A DNA stretch of 64,000 nucleotides from Sciscionella marina DSM 45152 (lineage in GTDB: Bacteria; Actinomycetota; Actinomycetes; Mycobacteriales; Pseudonocardiaceae). Under the pieces are notes generated by a model. That model was not told the origin of the DNA, ran no database searches, and saw nothing but the letters and a program-made list of their open reading frames with translations. Shown one piece after another: positions 51,234 through 59,322 of this stretch (positions within the stretch are counted from its first letter, which is position 1; the number at the start of each line of letters is the position of its first letter). The translations under genes and the position numbers were made by a program. The stretch covers positions 806,001-870,000 of the forward strand of contig NZ_KB905380.1 in the NCBI RefSeq assembly GCF_000379465.1, written 5' to 3'.

Positions 51234-51887
51234 ATGAATCGTCCATCCGTCGTCTCCACACAGGAATGGCAAACCGCGCGCGATGCCTTGCTGATCAAGG
51301 AGAAAGAGCTCACCCACGCCTTGGATGCGCTGGCCGCGGAGCGCAGGCGGTTGCCGATGGTCCGGCTGCGCACGGATTACCCGTTCACCGCTCCGGACGG
51401 CCGCACGCTCGCCCTCGGTGACCTGTTCGACGGCCGCCGTCAGCTGGTGATCTACCACTTCATGCTGGGGCCGGGACAGGATTCGGTGTGCAGCGGGTGT
51501 TCCTCCTTCACCGACAACCTCGCCGATCAGTCGCACCTCAACGCCCGGGACACCACGCTGATCCTGATGTCGCCCGCACCGCAGGCCGATATCGAGGTGC
51601 TGCGCCGCCGGTTCGGCTGGACCGTGCCGTGGTATTCCGCCCATGGCAACGATTTCTATGCCGATCTCGGTCTCGGCGAGATGTTCGGGATCAGTGTGCT
51701 GCTCCGCGAAGGCGAAGAGGTGTTCCGTACCTACTACACCACCGCGCGCGGGGTCGACCGGCTCCGGATGGACTTCAACCTGCTGGACCTGACCCCGTAC
51801 GGCAGGCAGGAGCAGTGGGAGGACTCGCCGGAAGGCTGGCCCCAGGACCCGACGATGTCCTGGATCCGTTCCCGCGACGAGTACTAG
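51234..51887 (+). CDS. DUF899 thioredoxin-like protein
   Basis: The 217-residue protein has the DUF899 pattern: VVSTQEWQTARDALLIKEKE, LVIYHFMLGPG, and a CSGCSSFTDN motif at the position of the thioredoxin active site, then FGWTVPWYSAHGNDFYADLG. RBS GGAGGGAG. The adjacent HxlR repressor probably controls it, so it may be part of a redox or electrophile response. Confidence 0.88.
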   Translation: MNRPSVVSTQEWQTARDALLIKEKELTHALDALAAERRRLPMVRLRTDYPFTAPDGRTLALGDLFDGRRQLVIYHFMLGPGQDSVCSGCSSFTDNLADQSHLNARDTTLILMSPAPQADIEVLRRRFGWTVPWYSAHGNDFYADLGLGEMFGISVLLREGEEVFRTYYTTARGVDRLRMDFNLLDLTPYGRQEQWEDSPEGWPQDPTMSWIRSRDEY

Positions 51888-51906
51888 ACCGGCGGATACC
51901 GGTCCC

Positions 51907-52377
51907 ATGACCGAGAACGCAGCGGTGATCAGCGGAATCCACCACCTGAAGATCCCGGTTTCCGATCTGGCGGTCAGCAGGGCGTGGTACGAGAAAGTCT
52001 TCGGTTACCGGGTGCAGATCGAGTTCCCCGACACCGACGGCACGGTGCGCGGCGTGGCGGGCGAGATCGGCGGAATCACCGTGGCACTGCGGGAGAATCC
52101 GGCCGCCGCACAAGGTGCGAGCGGTTTCGACCCGGTCTGTTTCGCGATTCCCGATCGGGCAGCCGCGCAGGCCTGGTCCGCCCGGCTGGAGCGGCTCGGG
52201 GTGGAGCACACCCCGCCCGGGGAGGGCACCCGCGGCTGGGTGGTGCAGGTCCTCGATCCGGACGGCATCGCGATCCGGCTCTACAGCACGGCCACGGACG
52301 ACGCTACGGATCGCAGCGGCACGCCCGGTTATCCCCGTCCCGCCGAACAGTCCCACCGGAACCCGGATGATCGCTAG
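51907..52377 (+). CDS. VOC-family (glyoxalase/bleomycin-resistance) protein
   Basis: The 156-residue protein has two beta-alpha-beta-beta-beta modules: GIHHLKIPVSDLAVSRAWYE with metal-ligand His, and FDPVCFAIPDRAAAQAWSA, ending in VQVLDPDGIAIRLY (Glu position replaced by Ile-Arg). This can be an isomerase, dioxygenase or drug-binding protein. It follows DUF899 by 19 bp and may share its transcript. Confidence 0.85.
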   Translation: MTENAAVISGIHHLKIPVSDLAVSRAWYEKVFGYRVQIEFPDTDGTVRGVAGEIGGITVALRENPAAAQGASGFDPVCFAIPDRAAAQAWSARLERLGVEHTPPGEGTRGWVVQVLDPDGIAIRLYSTATDDATDRSGTPGYPRPAEQSHRNPDDR

Positions 52378-52380
52378 GAT
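52375..52380 (+). promoter_or_regulatory. -10 element of the leaderless PPOX gene
   Basis: TAGGAT ends 6 bases before the ATG at 52387, inside the end of the VOC gene. Confidence 0.55.
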
Positions 52381-52386
52381 CACGGC

Positions 52387-52815
52387 ATGACGGAATCCGC
52401 GGCACTGCCGGGCGAACTGCGGGATCTGCTGGCGACCGGTCCGCTCGTGCATCTGAGTACGGTGAACGCCGACGGCAGCCCGCAGGTGACGGTGATCTGG
52501 ATCGGCCTCGACGGCGAAGAACTGGTCAGCGGGCACATGACCCGGCACCGGAAAGTGCGCAATATGGAACGGGATCCGCGCGTCGTGCTGTCGTTCACCG
52601 CGCCGCGCACCCCCGGCGTCTTCCTGAACGAGTACGCGAGCCTGCGGGCGAGGGCGCGGGTCGAACCCAGTGACCGCGCCTGGAATCTGCTTGACGATCT
52701 GGCGAAGATCTATATGGGCCCGGATACGGAATTCCCCGCGCCCCAGGGTCCCGGCTACATCGTGCGCTATTCGGTGGAACGGATCGGCGGGGTCGGCCCG
52801 TGGGTCGCGCACTGA
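52387..52815 (+). CDS. PPOX-class F420/FMN-dependent oxidoreductase
   Basis: The 142-residue protein has the split beta-barrel pattern LVHLSTVNADGSPQVTVIWIG, HRKVRNMERDPRVVLSFTA and a closing YSVERIGGVGPW, as in F420H2-dependent reductases of actinobacteria. It could reduce a quinone, biliverdin or an aflatoxin-like compound. Transcript probably leaderless. Confidence 0.88.
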   Translation: MTESAALPGELRDLLATGPLVHLSTVNADGSPQVTVIWIGLDGEELVSGHMTRHRKVRNMERDPRVVLSFTAPRTPGVFLNEYASLRARARVEPSDRAWNLLDDLAKIYMGPDTEFPAPQGPGYIVRYSVERIGGVGPWVAH

Positions 52816-52816
52816 G

Positions 52817-53331
52817 GTGAAGTCCCTGCTGTCACCACGATTGCGAGCCCGCCGGACCGTGCCGGGGCCGATCGCGGCGCGGAGGTGTTTCCCCTGGGAG
52901 CTGCGGGTCGAGTTCGGCGCACATGTCTTCGACCGCTGGGACCCTCTGGCGGGCCGCGACCAGCAGCGGGCCGTGGACCTGAATGCCGCGCTCGCCGACT
53001 CCCGGGGTGCGCGCGGTCTTCGCGACCAGGGGAGGAAAGGATGCGTACCGAGTCACCGACCTGCTCGAAACCGGTGCGCTGCAAGACGATCGAGAACACC
53101 GCAGGCGGCCCCTGCTCGGCGGGATCCGGACGCGGTACGGACCGGGCTCGGTGAGGTGGACCGGGCACTGACCCGGTTGTCCACCGCGCCGAGGTACGCG
53201 GGCTGCGCGGGGTGGTGCTCGGCGGAATCCCGGCCAGGTACCGTTTCCACCCGCCGACCATCCCGCTCGACGCCGAGGCGGTACTGGACGCCCGGGCCCG
53301 AACGCTGACGGTGGCCACGGCCGTGTGCTAG
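52817..53331 (+). pseudogene. LD-carboxypeptidase (peptidase S66) pseudogene
   Basis: Pieces of an S66 peptidase appear in order but in different frames: an N-terminal piece ASPPDRAGADRGAEV, then ELRVEFGAHVFDRWDPLAGR and DLNAALADS, then VRAVFATRGGKDAYRVTDLL, then VDRALTRL, and the C-terminal GGIPARYRFHPPTIPLDAEA ending ARTLTVATAVC at a TAG. The middle of the enzyme, including the catalytic Ser region, is missing or shifted. Intact members cleave peptidoglycan cross-bridge peptides or microcin C. Its end overlaps the converging acyl-CoA synthetase gene. Confidence 0.7.
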
Positions 53332-54896
53332 GAGCGGAGCTGGAATTTCTGCACTTTGCCGGTGGATGTCTTGGGCAGCGCGGTGACGATGTCCACTTCC
53401 TTGGGAGCCTTGTACCGGGCGATCGTGTCCTTCACATGTTCGATGATCTCGTCCCCGGTCGCCGTCTGCCCCTCGGCGAGCACCACGAACGCTTTCGGGG
53501 ACTCGCCCCATGTGGTGTCCGGCACCCCGACCACGGCGGCCTCGAGCACCGCGGGGTGGGCCACGATCGCCTGCTCGACCTCGATGGTGGAGATGTTCTC
53601 TCCGCCGGAGATGACGATGTCCTTGGCGCGGTCGCGCAGCTCGACATAGCCGTCCGGGTGCACGACGCCGAGGTCCCCGGAGTGGAACCACCCGCCCGCG
53701 AAGGCTTTCGCGGTGCCTTCGGGATCCCGGTAGTAGCCGGACATGACGTTGTTCCCGCGCATCACGATCTCCCCCATCGTGGCGCCGTCCGCGGGCACGT
53801 CTTCCCTGTCCTCGTCGACCACCCGCATCCGATCGGCCTGCAGCATCCCTACTCCCTGCCGCGCGAGCTCGCGGGCGCGCACCTGCGGTTCGAGCTCGTC
53901 CCAGGCCCGCTGGTATTCGTTCACCGAGTAGGGACCGTAGGTCTCGGTGAGCCCATAGACGTGCACGATCCGCAGCCCCATCCGTTCGGCTTGCCCGATC
54001 GTGGTCGGCGCGGGCGGGGCACCCGCGGTGGTCACGACGAGCGAATAGTCGAGCGGACGGGCACTCTTGGCGTTGAGCACCGTGGTGACCACGGTCGGTG
54101 CGCCGTTGAGGTGGGTGACCCGGTGCCGCTCGATCAGCTCCCAGATGACCTCGCCCCGCACCTCGCGCAGGCACACGTGGGTTCCACCGATCCCGGTCAC
54201 CGCCCAGGGCGTGCACCAGCCGTTGCAGTGGAACATCGGCAGCGTCCACAGGTAGACGCTTTCCGGGGTGTGGGTAGAATGCACGATCTCGCCGAACGAA
54301 TTCAGATAGGCACCGCGATGCGTGTACTGCACGCCTTTCGGTTTCCCGGTCGTCCCCGAGGTGTAGTTGATCGCGATCGTCGTGTTCTCATCGTCCACGG
54401 TCCACTCGAACGGCCGCTCCGATCCGCGTTCCCGCAACCGCTCGTACGGTACCGGGGATCCCTGTGCGGGAGCCGCCGGATCGGTGACCGTGACGATTTC
54501 CGTGACGGTGCGCAATTCCTCGGCGATCGGCGCGATACCACCGTACAGCGCGGAATCCACGACCAGTATTTTCGCACCGGAATGATCGAGTATGTAACGG
54601 ATCTCCTCGGCGGCGAGCCGGGTATTGATGGCTACGAGGACGGCACCGGCCAACGGCACCGCGAAATGCGCGATGAGCATTTCCGGGATATTCGGCAGCA
54701 GATAGGCGACCCGGTCGCCCGCACCGATTCCGGAGGCCCGCAAGGCATTCGCGATCCGGGTGGCCTCCCCGGCGAATTCACGATAGTTCAGCGAGCGGTC
54801 ACCGTAGACGATGGCTTGCTTTCCCGGGAAAACGTCGGCGCTGCGGCGCAGGAAACGCAGCGGCGTGAGCTGTGTCGTCCAGACGCGGTCATCCAT
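53328..54896 (-). CDS. acyl-CoA synthetase (FadD-type, ANL family)
   Basis: The 522-residue adenylating enzyme shows the P-loop-like YTSGTTGKPKGVQYTHRGA, VYGLTETYGPYS, GWFHSGDLGVVHPDGYVEL, RAKDIVISGGENIS and the C-terminal catalytic Lys in PKTSTGKVQKF. It activates a medium- or long-chain acid. A -10 TAGGGT (54908-54903) ends 6 bases before the ATG, overlapping the stop codon of the upstream tam gene. Confidence 0.92.
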   Translation of the reverse strand: MDDRVWTTQLTPLRFLRRSADVFPGKQAIVYGDRSLNYREFAGEATRIANALRASGIGAGDRVAYLLPNIPEMLIAHFAVPLAGAVLVAINTRLAAEEIRYILDHSGAKILVVDSALYGGIAPIAEELRTVTEIVTVTDPAAPAQGSPVPYERLRERGSERPFEWTVDDENTTIAINYTSGTTGKPKGVQYTHRGAYLNSFGEIVHSTHTPESVYLWTLPMFHCNGWCTPWAVTGIGGTHVCLREVRGEVIWELIERHRVTHLNGAPTVVTTVLNAKSARPLDYSLVVTTAGAPPAPTTIGQAERMGLRIVHVYGLTETYGPYSVNEYQRAWDELEPQVRARELARQGVGMLQADRMRVVDEDREDVPADGATMGEIVMRGNNVMSGYYRDPEGTAKAFAGGWFHSGDLGVVHPDGYVELRDRAKDIVISGGENISTIEVEQAIVAHPAVLEAAVVGVPDTTWGESPKAFVVLAEGQTATGDEIIEHVKDTIARYKAPKEVDIVTALPKTSTGKVQKFQLRS

Positions 54897-54900
54897 TCGC

Positions 54901-55665
54901 CTACCCTACACGGGCGACGGCGAAAATGCGCCGGAACGCGAACAGGGTGCTGCCATCACGCAGCGCGGGGTAGGCGGCCCGCAACCGGGGTGCCAGCTGG
55001 GCGCGGAACTCGGCGGACTCCTGCTCATCGAGTGCTTCGACGATCGGGCGCAGTGCGGTGCCGCGCACCCAGTCGAGCACCGGATCCGCACCGCGCAGCC
55101 GCTGCTGGTAGGTCGTCTCCCACACATCGACCTCGCAGCCCGCCTCGAGCAGCAACTCGGCATAGCGCGCGGGCTCGGCCACCGTGTCCACACCGCGCAG
55201 GCCGAGGCCGGAAAGCCTGGTGCGCCAGGGTTGTTCGGCGGCGAGCTCACGGATCGCCCGGTGCGATGGCGCGTCGAAGTTGCCCGGAACCTGGAAGGCG
55301 ATCCAGGCCGAGGAGTCCAGCGCGCGCACCCACCGCTCGAGCAGGTCCTCGTGCCCCGGAACCCATTGCAGCACCGCATTGCACACCAGCACATCGGTGC
55401 CCGGTTCGGGAGCCCAGTCGCGCACATCCGCCACCTGCGCGTCCACCCCCCGTTCCACGGCGGCGGCCACCATCTCGGCGGAGGAGTCGAACCCGGTGAT
55501 CCGTGCGTCCGGCCAGCGGCGCGGCAGGTCCGCGGTCAGATTCCCCGGCCCACAGCCGATATCGACCACACCGCGCGGATTCGTCGCGGGCACCCGGGCG
55601 AGCAGATCATAAAACGGACGGCCCCGGTGATCATCGAACGCGAGGTAGACCTCGGGATCCCACAT
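54901..55665 (-). CDS. tam: trans-aconitate 2-methyltransferase
   Basis: The 254-residue SAM-dependent methyltransferase reads MWDPEVYLAFDDHRGRPFYD at the start, the SAM motif VVDIGCGPGNLTADLPRRWP, VLVCNAVLQWVPGH and FQVPGNFDAPSHRAIRELA, all characteristic of Tam. It methylates spontaneously formed trans-aconitate and relieves aconitase inhibition. RBS GAGGAG. A perfect 16-bp inverted repeat begins 14 bp upstream. Confidence 0.92.
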   Translation of the reverse strand: MWDPEVYLAFDDHRGRPFYDLLARVPATNPRGVVDIGCGPGNLTADLPRRWPDARITGFDSSAEMVAAAVERGVDAQVADVRDWAPEPGTDVLVCNAVLQWVPGHEDLLERWVRALDSSAWIAFQVPGNFDAPSHRAIRELAAEQPWRTRLSGLGLRGVDTVAEPARYAELLLEAGCEVDVWETTYQQRLRGADPVLDWVRGTALRPIVEALDEQESAEFRAQLAPRLRAAYPALRDGSTLFAFRRIFAVARVG

Positions 55666-55678
55666 GACTCCTCCTCGG

Positions 55679-55713
55679 CAGTACGCTTGTACTGTATCAG
55701 TACAAGCGTACTG
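55679..55713. promoter_or_regulatory. perfect 16-bp inverted repeat upstream of tam
   Basis: CAGTACGCTTGTACTG (55679-55694) and CAGTACAAGCGTACTG (55698-55713) are perfect inverted copies with a 3-base spacer. Each arm contains two GTAC tetramers. No regulator gene is adjacent. Confidence 0.8.
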
Positions 55714-55757
55714 TATCAGGGTGTACGGTGATCCGCGAGTGCCCGATCGGCGGCCGG

Positions 55758-56279
55758 TCAGCTGCGCAGCCGTCGCGCGATCCCTGCGGTGAGCGAGCGG
55801 ACCTGCGCGCGGTCGGCGCCGGGATCGGGACGCACCTGCAGCAGGATTCCGTCCACCCCCGGTTCACGCCGCTGCACGAACCAGACCCCTCCCCCGTCGA
55901 CCTCGCGGCGCTGCCGCTCGGCGATCGAGCGTTCCACACGCTGCCGGACGGTCTGCGGTACCCGGCCCGGCGGTTCCAGGGAAAACCGTTGCGGGGCAAG
56001 GTCTACGACGATCTCGATGCCCTCGACGACCTCTTCGGCCCGCGCCTCGATCACCTCGAGCCGCGGGTCCTCCCAGCTCGCCTTGGCGATCCGGTGCCAG
56101 CCGATCCGCCGGTCCCCCTCGGCCTCGGGCAGCCACAGCCCGTGCGAGGTGACGAGCACACAGCGCGGCCCGGAACCGGCACTGGCCAGCACGTGTTCGC
56201 TCGCCTCGAGGCTCCCGCCGAAGGAATCGGGAACCCGCGTCCCGTTGATCCGCGCGGCGATCCGCCGGGCGAGGTTCAC
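55758..56279 (-). CDS. conserved protein co-translated with dnaG
   Basis: The family is not recognised. The 173-residue protein starts at a GTG overlapping the dnaG stop (GTGA). It has an N-terminal NLARRIAARINGTRVPDSFG, a central strand CVLVTSHGLWLPEAEGDRRI and a C-terminal helix RVERSIAERQRREVDGGG. The beta-rich middle (ARCVLVTSHGLWL, WHRIAKASWEDPRLEV) looks like a PH-like or small barrel fold. A replication-linked role is only inferred from its position downstream of primase. Confidence 0.65.
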   Translation of the reverse strand: MNLARRIAARINGTRVPDSFGGSLEASEHVLASAGSGPRCVLVTSHGLWLPEAEGDRRIGWHRIAKASWEDPRLEVIEARAEEVVEGIEIVVDLAPQRFSLEPPGRVPQTVRQRVERSIAERQRREVDGGGVWFVQRREPGVDGILLQVRPDPGADRAQVRSLTAGIARRLRS

Positions 56280-58168
56280 AGGACTACCCCGCTGGCCTGT
56301 TCGGAAAGCGATTTGTGCCATTGCTCGAGCGCGACGAGGTCACCGAACAGCTGCCGGTAGGAGTCCTGGTCCTCGAGCGGAGACATCCGCTGCAGCTTCG
56401 ATTTGATCTCCCGGATCTGGCTGCCCACGAGCCGTTTCTGCAGCGCGGTGAGGATGCTCTGCACGTACCGGGAATCCGGCTCGTCCATGGTGTGCAAGGG
56501 TTCCACGGCGAGCTCGGTGAGCAGTGAACGCACCGTCTGATGTGGACAGTTGGCGGCGACGGCCTCGTTCAGCGCGGCACCGGAGAGCCCACTCGCCGCC
56601 CCGCCCGCGGCGAGAATGCCCTCGTGCAGTTCGACGTAGCCCTCGTGGGTGAACGCATCCACGGGCAGCGAATCGTAGTAAGGGCCGGCCATTTCCGGAT
56701 ACTGCACCGCGAGCTTGAGCGCCTCGCGCTGGTTGGCCAGCACCCGGTCGGCGGGATCGGGCCGGGCAGGTCCCTGCTGGGCGGCGGCCTCGGTCTCCTC
56801 GCGGGGCTCGCTCGGTTTGCGGGTACCCTGCCTGCCGCCGCGCGCGGTCTCGCGCACCCGCTTGACCACGAAGGCCTCGTCCGGCCAGCCGGACCACCAG
56901 GCGAGCTTGGCCGCATAGCCGTCCCGGATCGCGGTGTCCTTGATCCGGGCGACCAGCGGCACCGTGCGCTTGAGCGCGGCAACCTGGCCGTCCACCGAGT
57001 CGAGATCGTGCTCGGCGAGGATGGCGCGCACGGCGAACTCGAACAGCGGGGTGCGCCGCGCGACCAGGTCCCGCACCGCGACATCGCCTTTGTCCTGGCG
57101 CAGCTCGCACGGATCCATGCCGTCCGGGGCGACCGCGAGATAGGTCTGGCTGGCGAACCGCTGGTCCCCGTCGAATGCCTTGAGGGCCGCCTTCTGCCCG
57201 GCCGCGTCCCCGTCGAAGGTGAAGATCACCTCGCCGCGGAACGCGTCGTCGTCCATGAGCAGCCTGCGCAGCACGGACATGTGTTCCTCGCCGAAGGCGG
57301 TCCCGCAGGAGGCGACCGCGGTGGTGACTCCGGCCAGGTGCATGGCCATCACATCGGTGTAGCCCTCCACGATCACGGCCTGGTGGCGCTTGGCGATCTC
57401 CCGCTTGGCCTGGTCGATCCCGAACAACACCTGGGATTTGCGGTAGATCGGGCTTTCCGAGGTGTTGAGGTACTTCGCCTGGATCGGATCGTCCTCGTAG
57501 AGCCGGCGCGCACCGAACCCGACCACATCGCCGCCGAGATCCTTCAGCGGCCACAGCAGCCTGCGGTGGAACCGGTCGATCGGGCCCCGGCGCCCTTCCT
57601 TGGCCAGCTGCGCCTGGTAGAGCTCCTCGATGGTGAATCCCCTGCCGAGCAGGTGTTTGGTCAGGGTGTCCCAGCCGCCGGGCGCGTAGCCACAGCCGAA
57701 GGTGCGGGCGGCCTGCTCGTCGAAACCGCGCTCGGCGAGGTACTGGCGGGCGGTCACCGCCTCGGCGGAGGCGAGCTGCTCGGTGTAGAACTCGGCGGCC
57801 GCGCGGTGCGCCGCGATCAGCCTGCTCCTCGTCCCCCGCTCGCGCTGCACGCTCGTGCCGCCGCCGGTGTAGGTGATCTGGTACCCGACCCGGTCAGCGA
57901 GCCGCTGCACCGCCTCCACGAAACCCAGGTGCTCGATCTTCTGGATGAACGCGATGACGTCGCCGCCCTCACCGCAGCCGAAGCAGTGGAACAGGCCGCG
58001 CGCCGGGCGGACGTTGAACGAGGGGCTCTTCTCGTCGTGAAAGGGGCAGAGTCCCTTCACCGATCCGCCACCCGCGTTGCGCAGCGCGACGTAATCTCCG
58101 ATGACGTCCTCGATGCGGCTGAGCTCGCGGACCTGTGCGATATCGCCTTCCTTGATCAGACCCGCCAT
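56276..58168 (-). CDS. dnaG: DNA primase
   Basis: DnaG makes RNA primers for replication. The 630-residue protein has the N-terminal zinc finger CPFHDEKSPSFNVRPARGLF with CFGC, the TOPRIM core with EGYTDVMAMH, and FTFDGDAAGQKAA (Asp residues binding metal), and a C-terminal DnaB-binding domain. The start at 58168 follows a -10 TACCCT by 6 bases. It sits 4 bp after a serpin gene and is transcribed in the same direction; dgt is upstream, as in mycobacteria. Confidence 0.95.
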   Translation of the reverse strand: MAGLIKEGDIAQVRELSRIEDVIGDYVALRNAGGGSVKGLCPFHDEKSPSFNVRPARGLFHCFGCGEGGDVIAFIQKIEHLGFVEAVQRLADRVGYQITYTGGGTSVQRERGTRSRLIAAHRAAAEFYTEQLASAEAVTARQYLAERGFDEQAARTFGCGYAPGGWDTLTKHLLGRGFTIEELYQAQLAKEGRRGPIDRFHRRLLWPLKDLGGDVVGFGARRLYEDDPIQAKYLNTSESPIYRKSQVLFGIDQAKREIAKRHQAVIVEGYTDVMAMHLAGVTTAVASCGTAFGEEHMSVLRRLLMDDDAFRGEVIFTFDGDAAGQKAALKAFDGDQRFASQTYLAVAPDGMDPCELRQDKGDVAVRDLVARRTPLFEFAVRAILAEHDLDSVDGQVAALKRTVPLVARIKDTAIRDGYAAKLAWWSGWPDEAFVVKRVRETARGGRQGTRKPSEPREETEAAAQQGPARPDPADRVLANQREALKLAVQYPEMAGPYYDSLPVDAFTHEGYVELHEGILAAGGAASGLSGAALNEAVAANCPHQTVRSLLTELAVEPLHTMDEPDSRYVQSILTALQKRLVGSQIREIKSKLQRMSPLEDQDSYRQLFGDLVALEQWHKSLSEQASGVVL

Positions 58169-58172
58169 ACCG

Positions 58173-59249
58173 CTAGGGTACCGGGCTGGCGACCCTCGCC
58201 AGGAAGTACACCACCCCCGTGCGCCGGTCCCGCACCAGGAACAGGAAGGGCCGGTCGACGTGGAACGGAATCGGGCGGCCCGTGCCGACCATGGCGAGCC
58301 GGACCAGTACCGCGGTGGCCGCGGCACCCTCGAATCCGTGCTCATCCACCCGGAGCAGGGATTCGTGCAGTACCTCGGAGACCAGGACACGGGCCCGGGT
58401 CATCGGGGTGAAATCGGCATCGGGCCCGAACATCTCCCGCACCCCGAGCGCGGCGAGCGCGCCGGAGAGCGAGGTCTGCGCGCGCACCTCGAACCGGGGC
58501 AGCCGCAGCTCCACCTCCCGCGGTGCCGCGTCCTCGAGGAGCGCGGCGAGCGCGGCCGGGGTGAGCCCCGCCTCGGCTTCGGCGAGCGGGCGGTCCGGGA
58601 GCAGTACCGCGGCCTCCACCTCGGACCCGGCGGGAAGTACCGCGATCCGCCAGCCACCGGACTCGGCGTAGCGCATCCGGTGGGTCAGCGCCATCGTGGG
58701 CACCTTCCCCGCCCCGCTGAACGGCCGGTCGCGGGTGGCCGATTCGGTGAACGGGTTGTCCCAGGACGCCTTGAGGTACAGGGCGTTCACGATCGCGGCG
58801 ATGGTGTCCGCGTCGACCGCGCCGTCCGGGATGAGCTCGGGGATCAGGCCGCGGGTCGTCTCGGCGACATCCGCGTTGATCAGCTCCCGAGCCCGGCCGG
58901 GTGCGGTGCGGAACGGGGCGTGGCAGGCGGCGCTGTCCGGCCAGCCGGCGAGCCGGGAGAGGAACGCGGCGGAGAGCTCCACCCGGTCCTCGGTCCACAC
59001 CGTGTTGGCCAGCGCCAGCTCGGCCGATTCGGCACGAGCGGCCACCCGCAACCGTTCGCGCAGCACATCGAGGTCACCGAGTAGGGCGAGCAGCTGCGCC
59101 CGGGTCTCGCCCGCGGTGGCCTCCGCGGTCATGCCGAGGGCCGAGGCGATGGACAGCGGCGAGCAGCAGGCCGGTCGGGTGGGATCGGGTGCGATCGCGC
59201 GGTGCAGGGTGAGCGCGAGCTCCAGCTGGGCGTGCTCGGTCGTGGTCAT
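58173..59249 (-). CDS. serpin-family serine protease inhibitor
   Basis: The 358-residue protein has the complete serpin fold: CCSPLSIASALGMTAEATAGE, ELALANTVWTED, IPELIPDGAVDADTIAAIVN followed by ALYLKASWDNPF, and LRVDEHGFEGAAATAV with the hinge. A reactive loop runs to RPFLFLVRD. RBS GAGGAGGT. The predicted P14 is Phe instead of a small residue, and P1 is near Leu-Ala-Met. No signal peptide is visible, so it seems cytosolic. It is inserted between dgt and dnaG. Confidence 0.9.
   Translation of the reverse strand: MTTTEHAQLELALTLHRAIAPDPTRPACCSPLSIASALGMTAEATAGETRAQLLALLGDLDVLRERLRVAARAESAELALANTVWTEDRVELSAAFLSRLAGWPDSAACHAPFRTAPGRARELINADVAETTRGLIPELIPDGAVDADTIAAIVNALYLKASWDNPFTESATRDRPFSGAGKVPTMALTHRMRYAESGGWRIAVLPAGSEVEAAVLLPDRPLAEAEAGLTPAALAALLEDAAPREVELRLPRFEVRAQTSLSGALAALGVREMFGPDADFTPMTRARVLVSEVLHESLLRVDEHGFEGAAATAVLVRLAMVGTGRPIPFHVDRPFLFLVRDRRTGVVYFLARVASPVP
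58175..58180 (-). promoter_or_regulatory. -10 element of leaderless dnaG
   Basis: TACCCT on the minus strand ends 6 bases before the dnaG ATG and lies within the last codons of the serpin gene. Confidence 0.5.
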
Positions 59250-59322
59250 GGGACCTCCTCGCTGGCGCTCGCCGGTCCCGTGACCGGCGGTGCTGTGTCC
59301 GATGATGACCTCGCGAGCTCGG

